Assembly: GCF_907164915.1 (NCBI RefSeq)
Contig: NC_061868.1
Location: 48,297,689-48,361,688, forward strand
Direction: 5' to 3'
Origin: Impatiens glandulifera
Taxonomy: Eukaryota; Streptophyta; Magnoliopsida; Ericales; Balsaminaceae
Length of the DNA stretch: 64,000 nucleotides
Made by a program: the position numbers and the translations under genes. The notes beneath the pieces are model-generated. The model made no database searches. It had not been told where the DNA came from and saw only the letters and a program-made list of their open reading frames with translations. Each line of letters begins with the position of its first letter. Position 1 is the stretch's first letter. Shown here in pieces: positions 59,901 to 64,000 of the stretch.

Positions 59901-62900
59901 TTTCTTATGATGTATGCTGGTTAGGACTATCCAGAATACTATTTGCACAGATAATCATTTACTTTGTTTTTGCTATTTGTCTATGCGGCTGAACAACCAT
60001 AAATATTTCCACTATTGTTTTAGTTACAATAGAAAATTTGTAAAGAATAAAATATTTGGCATCTAGAATATTGGGAGCTTAAGTTATCTGGGAAAGGGAT
60101 ATAGAGTGATAAAAATGTGTTCCTCTAACGGGAAACTATTTTTTCATAGAGCATTTTCTTTAGCAACCATATTGTGTATGCATATTATAGGAGATGTCTG
60201 AAATTAAAGACAAGATTGTTCTTTATTGAATAATCTACTCTTTCCAGTTTAATAGATGTTTCTGAAGTGAGGGTTAAGGTGTGTCTGGAGACAGAACCAA
60301 CATTAAGACCGCCTGGTGTCCTGGGTGTCTGGAGCCCTATATTATCAGCTGTTGGAAATGCATTTAAAGTCCAGGTTAGTAAATAACACTTCTGGAATTG
60401 CAGCTATCCAATTTTCAAACCAATAATTTCTTAAGTTCATATGTAAGTATTTTGTTTCACTATGGTGATTGTTTGATTTACCATGTAGTACAGAGCCTAT
60501 TTGGAAACTTGTATTTCGTCACGATATATGTCACAATCCCATGCCTATTAGAAAATAACCAAAGTATAAATTGAAAGTGACATTTTTCGTTTCCTATAAG
60601 ATATTTTTTGGATCATTAGTGTAATTTGTGTTGTTTCATTTGGTATACAAGTTATTTTCTAGATCATGATCCACAATGTAATGTAATTTGTTTTTTCATT
60701 TTATATAGAGATTTTTCTTTTATCAATGATGAGATTATTTTTTAGAACATGAAACGGATTATCATGATGTTTCATTGTGTTTTATTGGCAAGCATAATTG
60801 TTATGTAGATTTTTCTGAATCATGTTCAACATGAAAAATTGGTATACCAAAACAGCCCAAGTCTAGCTTTTCTTGTGTGTGCCTCTAATCAACTTTTAAT
60901 GTTACCCCATTTTTCCATTTAAGGTTCATCTTCGGAAAGTAATGCACAGAGATAGATTTATGAGGAAAAGTTCTGTTCTTCCTGCTATTGGAAACCGCAT
61001 ATGGCGGGATCTTATCCACAATCCCCTGCATTTGATCTTCTCCGTAGATGTACTTGGTATGACCAGTTCTACATTAGCATCTCTCAGTAAGGGCTTTGCT
61101 CGGCTCTCTACAGATGGACAATTTCTGCAATTGCGATCAAAGCAGGTAATAATACCCTCTAAAACAATATTTGTTTCTGAATTGAAATCCGCATCTCTCA
61201 CATTGAACACTAAATCAGGTATGGTCAAGAAGGATAACTGGTGTCAGTGATGGAATTAAGCAAGGCACGGAAGCTCTTGCACAAGGGGTTGCTTTTGGAG
61301 TGACTGGTGTAGTTACTAAGCCTGTTGAAAGTGCTAGACAAAGTGGGCTTATAGGGTTTGCTCATGGCTTAGGACGTGCTTTCTTGGGAATAATTGTACA
61401 GCCTGTGAGTGGGGCATTAGATTTCTTCTCATTAACAGTTGATGGCATAGGCGCAAGTTGTACCAGATGCTTAGAGGTTCTCAGTAACAGAACAACACTT
61501 CAGAGAATTAGAAACCCTCGGGCAGTTCACATAGATAATGTAATAAGAGAGTATAACGAGAGAGAAGCTGTTGGACAGGTATATAGCTTCCCTTCAATTA
61601 ATTTAACCATGCTCCTGTTTTCTCTATTATTTCTTAGGTCTTCTCAAACAAAATCAGATCTGTGAAACTAACAGCTCCTGATGATGTGTAACATAGTTGC
61701 TTGATTACATTCTTCTAAGCGTTGTATTCCTTATCATTATGTTTACCCAATCAGGATAGATCAAAGTGGTAACAGTCTTGAACTAAGAGGCTACTGTTTA
61801 TTCTCACTGAAAGCACATTGACTGAAGTTGGACGTTATGAAGGTGGGATATTGTGTTAAGTCTCTTCCAGGAAAAAAAGACCCTAATCCTAAAAAAAATA
61901 GTATGCTTAGGTTCTTTATGGTGAAGATATTCTTGAATAATTTATCATATTTATCTGTACTTTCAGCACACCAAGCAAATAAAAGATATGTGCTAAATAT
62001 AGAAATTGACTTACATGCATGCAGTCTCTTTCAAATGAATGCAATGGCTGCCTAAATTTGCAAAGTTAGCTTCTTCTCTCAGATCAACTGTTACATTTTA
62101 ATACTAAAAACAACCTATTTTGATTCGGTACAGACCCCTCATATTGGCTACAATTTCATGCATTTTTTTTTGTTTCTGCCCATGTTTCCTACTATTAAAT
62201 GCCTATATGCTTTCTGCACTTAGCTCACATCAGTTTACATTCTTTCATGCAAAGTTAGTAACTTCCATGTTTTATTTTCCTCTTTTTCTTCTGGGTGTTC
62301 GTGGATGGATTCGGTTTCCAGATGATATTATATCTCGCAGAAGCAAGTCGACATTTTGGATGCACGGATATCTTCAAAGAACCCTCAAAATTTGCATGGT
62401 CTGATTATTATGAGGATCATTTCTCAGTGCCTTACCAGAGAATTGTCCTAGTGACTAACAAACGGGTCATGCTGCTGCAGGTTGGTTTAGAGAAATAAAA
62501 CTATTTTCCTCAAGACTTAACATTTTTTTCTTTCTATTTGTAGTTAATTAGCTATTTAGATGTTTCGAGATCTTTGTATTGACCCTAACATGATTTATTC
62601 AATGGAAAAGTGTCTGGCCCCAGAAAAGATGGATAGAAAGCCTTGCAAGATCTTGTGGGATGTACCTTGGGAAGAGCTGTTATCGGTCGAATTGGCAAAA
62701 GCTGGCGGCTCCACTCCATCTCACTTAATTCTGCATATCAAGAATTTCAGGAGATCACAAGTCTTCGTTCGAGTCATAAAGTGCGGCTTAGAAGAGGATT
62801 CGCTGCAAGCGGAGCCTCAGGCAGTGAGGATCTGTTTGGCTGTACGAAAAATGTGGAAAACTCACCAATCCAACATGAGAAGTCTAACGTTGAAGGTTAG

Positions 62901-64000
62901 GTTTTGTCTATCAACAAACATTTGGGCCTTGTTTAATGTGGGATTATTTGGGATTAACTCAAAATAACCCATTATCCAATCAACCATCTATTCATAATTC
63001 AAATCACAAACCAAAATACCTGATTCTCTATAACTTTCATCAAACAAGATTATTTGGAAATAACCACTTGGGATCTAACCAGGCCTTGGGGCATTTAAGA
63101 ACCATGTAGAAGTTCATTTTATTTTATTTTTTTTCTGTAGGTTCCTTCTAGCCAGAGAAATGTGTGTTTTGCTTGGAGTGATGCTGAAGGAGCAAACTCT
63201 CACAGAACCATGAAACCAATGTTGAAGTCAAGAAAGATGTCTTCTTCAAGTCCCCTACCCGATGAAAGGAGATTTGTGAAAAGGAGTATTAATTTTTCAA
63301 AGGTTTGGAGCAGTGAATTAGATTCAAAAGGTAGATGCACACTTTGCAAAAAGAAGGTAGGCCGCCATTCAAAAACAGGGGTTATTTTAATTCATTTATT
63401 TAGAGGTGTGTCTTCACTCTTCAGTGCCTAACTTTCAGCTTTTTTTTTGTTAATTTAGGCACAGGAAGGTTCTAGAGTCTTCAGCATTTGGAGACCAGCC
63501 TGCCCTGATGGGTATACTATTTTATATTTCCGCGCATATAACATTGAGCCAAATCCAACTAGTTGTTTATTATTATTTTTTTTTGTATAATGTGCAGGTA
63601 CGTCTCGATTGGGGATATAGCTCATGTGGGAAGACATCCTCCTAATGTTGCAGCTGTGTACCGAATTAGTGATCAACTCTTTGCACCACCAATGGGCTAT
63701 GACCTTGTAAGAATCTTCAACATTTGTTTTATTAAAAGAAGAAAGAAAAATTAAACCAAGTAAAGAAATTGGAGACACTGCCCATTCCCAAACATTCAAT
63801 GAAAATTGTAAAAAAAAAAATTGATCACGTGTCGATGTTTTTATGAAGGTGTGGAGAAATTGTGCAGAAGACTATGTAAATAAGGTATCAATCTGGTATC
63901 CGCGTGCCCCCGAGGGATTTGTGTCTCTAGGATGCGTGGCTGTAGACGGTTATGAGGAGCCAGAAGGGGATTTAGTGTACTGCATTTCGGAATCAGTTGT
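23679..64000 (+). CDS. VPS13: VPS13-type bridge-like lipid-transfer protein with PH and C2 domains (3' end outside window)
   Basis: Sixty-four exons could be placed from the ATG at 23679 to the window edge. All phases agree and the total is 12,818 coding bases (about 4,272 residues). The start is certain: the protein opens MLEDQVAYLLQRYLGNYVKG, the chorein N terminus. Domain order is chorein groove, PH (about 805-910), groove, W-x-P..P-x-G motif cluster (about 2005-2310), C2 (about 2610-2720), VAB/SHR-BD (about 2722-3607), VPS13 C-terminal region (about 3607-3948) and a second motif cluster (from about 4169). VPS13 proteins are rod-like bridges that move bulk phospholipid between membranes at contact sites. 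The order and an internal PH domain fit the plant VPS13M group (Arabidopsis At4g17140 or At1g48090 type), which is usually about 4,200 residues, so only a short C-terminal piece is missing. All donors are GT except one GC. No frameshift or internal stop was seen, so the gene looks functional. Confidence 0.97.
28706..28769 (-). mobile_element. 64-bp 5'-truncated LINE tail with 17-bp TSD
   Basis: In VPS13 intron 11 a T run followed by GAAAAAACTCAACTTTTCGTT lies between two copies of CCCTTCACAACAATTCT (28689-28705 and 28770-28786, 16 of 17 identical). The content matches the 3' tail seen in other LINE remnants in this gene, read on the minus strand. The left flank also includes an extra 46-bp tandem duplication (28621-28707). 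Confidence 0.7.
30296..30600. repeat. Repeat-like block with telomere-like start in intron 15
   Basis: It opens with TTTAGGTTTAGGTTAGGGTTTAG (plant telomere repeats with errors) and continues through a compositionally distinct segment ending CTAACTACTAACACC. It looks like an LTR or other inserted repeat, but no boundaries or TSD could be fixed. Confidence 0.3.
31312..32577 (+). other. VPS13: VPS13 exons 18-21: pleckstrin homology (PH) domain (residues about 805-910)
   Basis: Exons: 31312-31515, 31599-31708, 32297-32393, 32479-32577. The PH fold is visible from GWLSLLTWK, through WQRRYVCLVGPFLYVLE (strand 1 to 3 with basic residues), a Q-Y-L-S-L-R-G-K turn and VDHVLAVFES, to the C-terminal helix with its hallmark Trp (TKRTWLSRLQGAIYRA). 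PH domains bind phosphoinositides or proteins. Its placement inside the N-terminal third of the groove, rather than at the C terminus, marks the plant VPS13M group. The basic residues W-x-R-R-Y could contact a phosphoinositide head, but that is inference. Confidence 0.93.
35866..35960 (-). mobile_element. Possible LINE 3' tail in VPS13 intron 26
   Basis: TTTTTTGAAAGAGGTAACTTTGTATTAATGA resembles the LINE tail pattern seen elsewhere in the gene but is diverged. The remainder of the 1,356-base intron (35328-36683) shows nothing that I recognise. Confidence 0.35.
40690..41210 (-). mobile_element. LINE remnant (reverse-transcriptase zinc-binding region), antisense to VPS13
   Basis: On the minus strand, 40914-40717 reads as the zf-RVT domain of plant non-LTR elements: CQLCYKAEETAAHILLHCPF, then TIWDLLW. 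Degenerate upstream sequence with stops and frame changes extends to about 41210. The domain normally follows the reverse transcriptase in L1-type ORF2. No intact ORF is present; it is a dead fragment in intron 34 (40342-41998). Confidence 0.82.
41668..41740 (-). mobile_element. LINE 3' tail in intron 34
   Basis: T run, then AAGGTCAACTTT, then AAAAAGAGCGCAAGAAGCGTT. Read on the minus strand this is the A-tailed 3' end shared by the LINE remnants in this gene. Confidence 0.65.
42414..44512 (+). other. VPS13: VPS13 exons 36-39: first W-x-P..P-x-G motif cluster, Vps62/DUF946-like (residues 2001-2409)
   Basis: Exons: 42414-42498, 42584-42877, 43589-43942, 44023-44512. Four spaced motifs of the same form are visible: FWRPRAPPGFAVLGDY, IWFPVAPKGYVALGCV, IWRPMVPPGMVYFGDI and FWLPQAPPGFVSLGCI. 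Each is followed by a short linker and a conserved hydrophobic or Cys-containing segment. A fifth, degenerate IWTIDNEFGTF follows. The motif resembles the Vps62/DUF946 family of plants and fungi. The donor of exon 36 is GTCAGT, chosen over a nearby GTAATT because only that gives the correct phase and the TPLNKPPSKG reading. Confidence 0.85.
44657..44803 (-). mobile_element. tRNA-derived SINE with 12-bp TSD (intron 39)
   Basis: Minus-strand order: GTAGCTCAAGTGG (A-box region), CTCAAGTTCGATTCCC (B-box), a unique body and an A-rich end (CACAAAAAAT). The 147-bp element is bounded by TTTTATAATTCT at 44645-44656 and 44804-44815, a perfect 12-bp duplication. Confidence 0.88.
45218..45374. mobile_element. 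Mutator-like MITE hairpin with 9-bp TSD (intron 39)
   Basis: The 157-bp element is nearly all inverted repeat. The left arm starts GAGAAATGATATATACAGCA, and the right arm, reverse-complemented, matches it over about 64 bases with two mismatches and leaves a short loop (about 45282-45310). TTAAATTAA flanks both sides (45209-45217 and 45375-45383). It has no coding capacity. Confidence 0.9.
45523..46868 (+). other. VPS13: VPS13 exons 40-42: linker between motif cluster and C2 (residues 2410-2608)
   Basis: Exons: 45523-45686, 46331-46493, 46599-46868. Beta-rich groove sequence (LFNISLSDIGFNLHGRSG; VNVSVSNCNMFFQAYASW) leads into a segment with PGRSFLDVHHKHDYYLIPQN and IFIRATEIRG, which introduces the C2 region. 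Intron 41 (46494-46598) is 105 bases, a multiple of three, and open in the coding frame. Confidence 0.88.
46494..46598 (+). other. VPS13: VPS13 intron 41: in-frame, stop-free 105-nt intron
   Basis: It is bounded by AGA/GTAAAC and GAACAG/GAG, is a multiple of three, and has no stop in the VPS13 frame. If retained, it would add 35 residues, including a hydrophobic run (from SVVFIEF to MALAY). Family alignment favours removal as a normal intron. Retention would still give a full-length protein. Confidence 0.75.
47330..47900 (-). mobile_element. LINE 3' fragment with tandemly duplicated tail (intron 42)
   Basis: On the minus strand 47890-47700 reads as zf-RVT sequence (CCLCMKSEESIDRILLHC, then MWALLQNILNFQ), without an intact frame. 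Toward lower coordinates comes the 3' end, present twice in tandem (47338-47442 and 47443-47545, both with AAGAAGAGGGTGGAGGG). A SINE interrupts it at 47577-47680. It is antisense to VPS13. Confidence 0.82.
47577..47680 (+). mobile_element. 5'-truncated SINE nested in LINE, 15-bp TSD
   Basis: It starts just before a B-box (CAGGTTCGAGTCC) and ends CTAGTTCTCCTTAATTAAAAA with an A-rich tail. AATAATTCTCATCCG flanks it exactly at 47562-47576 and 47681-47695. The body (CTGGAAGCGCTTTGAGTTGA) is the same family as the two SINEs at 55512-55756. Confidence 0.9.
48760..49989 (+). other. VPS13: VPS13 exons 43-45: C2 domain (residues 2609-2721)
   Basis: Exons: 48760-48957, 49399-49441, 49892-49989. The sequence shows a C2-type pattern: LYTVAVRVSPEQV, a loop with DYEMVKWNEMLFFRVD (the W-N-E core strand), EGYMVELVVTDT and GDPVGYFSASL. 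C2 domains bind anionic membranes, often with calcium. The calcium-loop aspartates are only partly present, so calcium dependence is uncertain. Exon 44 is a 43-base microexon and is fixed by phase. Confidence 0.82.
52711..52731. repeat. (GA)n microsatellite in intron 51
   Basis: An AG run of about ten units. Confidence 0.9.
52730..53560 (-). mobile_element. LTR-retrotransposon remnant (LTR edge, primer site, leader) in intron 51
   Basis: On the minus strand TTCTACA/TGGTATAAGAG at about 53027-53010 looks like an LTR 3' edge followed by a near-match to the Copia primer-binding site TGGTATCAGAG. It is followed by leader-like sequence and an ATG (near 52974). To the right, 53024-53560 would be the LTR. 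No coding domain is visible, so this is moderate evidence only. Confidence 0.4.
54656..55400 (-). mobile_element. LINE 3' fragment in the GC-AG intron 53
   Basis: It begins with the tail GAAAAAGGTCAGTTTATCATT and AAAAAGAACGCAAATTGCGTTC. On the minus strand it continues with degenerate ORF2 C-terminal sequence, including ILIYEIWKERNASLQE and LSTRDQLKRFMKIDDVSCPL, typical of the LINE zf-RVT neighbourhood. Many stops and frame changes; antisense to VPS13. Confidence 0.75.
55512..55756 (-). mobile_element. Full-length tRNA-derived SINE (outer copy), 12-bp TSD
   Basis: Minus strand: starts at about 55756 with ACCCACTAAGGTAGCCCAGTGG (A-box region), then ACGGGTTCGATTCCATCTG (B-box), a body TTTTGAGTTGAAGCGG, and an end CTAGTTCTCCTTAATTC with an A-rich tail (T-rich at 55512-55530). 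TGTGATTAGTTT flanks it at 55500-55511 and 55757-55768. About 150 bp once the inner SINE and its extra TSD are removed. Confidence 0.88.
55548..55627 (+). mobile_element. Inner SINE inserted head-to-head into the outer SINE, 15-bp TSD
   Basis: A plus-strand copy (AAGAGACCAAAAGGTCATGA, then CATCTGGAAGCGTTTTGAG) lies between two copies of AAGGAGAACTAGCAT (55533-55547 and 55628-55642). The target is the 3' end of the outer element. It is 5'-truncated and its B-box is decayed (GTTTGATATC). Confidence 0.88.
56681..56920 (-). mobile_element. Two LINE 3' tails in intron 55
   Basis: AAAAAGTTCAACTTTTCATT with AAAAAGAAAACTCAAATG (from 56681) and GAAAAAGGTCAACTTTTATT with AAAAAGAGCGCAAAATGCG (from 56865) are two separate copies of the shared LINE 3' end, both antisense to VPS13. 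Confidence 0.65.
57216..57430. repeat. Minisatellite array 1 (unit about 46 bp) in the Copia remnant
   Basis: Three to four degenerate units of GTCGCTGGATGTTGATGACA, GCGAGTTGACTTTGAAT and GTCGGAGT. The same unit forms the array at 59340-59480 in the same orientation. Confidence 0.8.
59340..59480. repeat. Minisatellite array 2 (same unit) in the Copia remnant
   Basis: Three units with GTTGATGACAG-GAGTTGACTT and GAATC-C-GGAGT. Sequence after the array (GGACGGAAGTGAGA, then TTCGGCCGAGA) also parallels that after array 1. The two blocks are therefore direct repeats, probably LTR-derived. Confidence 0.8.
59706..59900 (-). mobile_element. LINE zf-RVT scrap next to the Copia remnant
   Basis: Minus strand contains MWALLQNILNFHWD, closely matching MWALLQNILNFQRD of the LINE at 47700-47900. 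Short and without an intact frame. Confidence 0.65.
62322..64000 (+). other. VPS13: VPS13 exons 59-64: C-terminal region with second W-x-P..P-x-G cluster (residues 3949-4272, incomplete)
   Basis: Exons: 62322-62480, 62611-62895, 63141-63356, 63459-63511, 63598-63706, 63849-64000 (cut by the window edge). Exons 59-60 have a PH-like pattern (PYQRIVLVTNKRVMLLQ; KILWDVPWEELLSVEL). Exons 62-64 bear IWRPACPDGYVSIGDI and IWYPRAPEGFVSLGCV, the same motif as in the central cluster. The acceptor before exon 60 (GGAAAAG/TGTCTG) has a poor pyrimidine tract but is the only one that keeps the frame and the family sequence CLAPEKMDRKPCKI. Confidence 0.88.
62925..63085. mobile_element. Probable Tourist-like MITE in VPS13 intron 60
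   Basis: The left end GGCCTTGTTTAATGTGGG is imperfectly mirrored by the right end (reverse complement GGCCTGGTTAGATCCCAAG). TTG flanks both sides. It accounts for most of the 245-base intron. Confidence 0.45.

Larger units (their letters stand above)
55802..61578 (+). other. VPS13: VPS13 exons 54-58: VPS13 C-terminal domain (residues 3607-3948)
   Basis: Exons: 55802-55979, 56377-56513, 60248-60374, 60924-61145, 61219-61578. Blocks typical of the VPS13 C-terminal and ATG2_C-like regions are present: QLDNQLPLTLMPVLLAP, EPIIWALVDFYNN, GNAFKVQVHLRKVMHRDRFM, IGNRIWRDLIHNPLHLIFSVDVLG, and the Gly-rich amphipathic stretch from exon 58 (GIKQGTEALAQGVAFGVTG). In known VPS13s this part binds lipid droplets or acceptor membranes. 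The exons are split by the 3.7-kb intron 55 filled with Copia remnants. Confidence 0.92.

Overview
The window is nuclear DNA from a flowering plant, most likely a eudicot. It has spliced genes with GT-AG introns, strongly AT-rich intergenic DNA, plant-only protein families (BOI/BRG RING ligases, FLZ zinc fingers, a plant-type VPS13), and plant transposon families (Copia, plant LINE, tRNA-derived SINE, MULE, hAT and Tourist-like MITEs). I cannot name the species. Everything below was read by eye, without any similarity search.

Layout. (1) 1-2549: promoter, leader and three-exon coding region of a BRG2/BRG3-like RING E3 ligase, + strand. (2) 2550-16500: about 14 kb with no intact gene. It holds a local segmental duplication, a degenerate satellite carrying a hAT MITE with a perfect 8-bp target-site duplication (TSD), a CACTA-type terminus, a lone TOM1-like first exon and an unidentified frameshifted coding remnant. 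(3) 16505-17176: a compact two-exon FLZ zinc-finger gene, + strand. (4) 17177-23340: a second gene-poor, AT-rich stretch with several MITEs and a SINE-like element. (5) 23374-64000: one giant + strand gene for a plant VPS13-type bridge-like lipid-transfer protein with an internal PH domain. I could place 64 consecutive exons whose phases all agree. They encode about 4,272 residues and the gene runs off the right edge, probably near its C terminus.

The VPS13 domain order is: chorein N terminus, extended chorein groove, PH domain, more groove, a cluster of W-x-P..P-x-G motifs, C2 domain, VAB (SHR-BD) region, VPS13 C-terminal region, and a second W-x-P..P-x-G cluster. Its introns are packed with transposon remnants. 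Recognisable LINE and Copia pieces all lie antisense to the gene. SINEs are nested in a LINE and in one another, with clean TSDs. One intron has a GC donor, and one 105-nt intron is in frame without a stop.

The three intact genes are not an operon or a pathway; they are unrelated neighbours. I found no CRISPR array, rRNA, tRNA gene, phage or defence system, and nothing that I can defend as a wholly new system. The most unusual items are the VPS13 repeat architecture, the exitron-like intron, the SINE-in-SINE hairpin beside a GC-AG splice site, and the Copia relic with minisatellite arrays.
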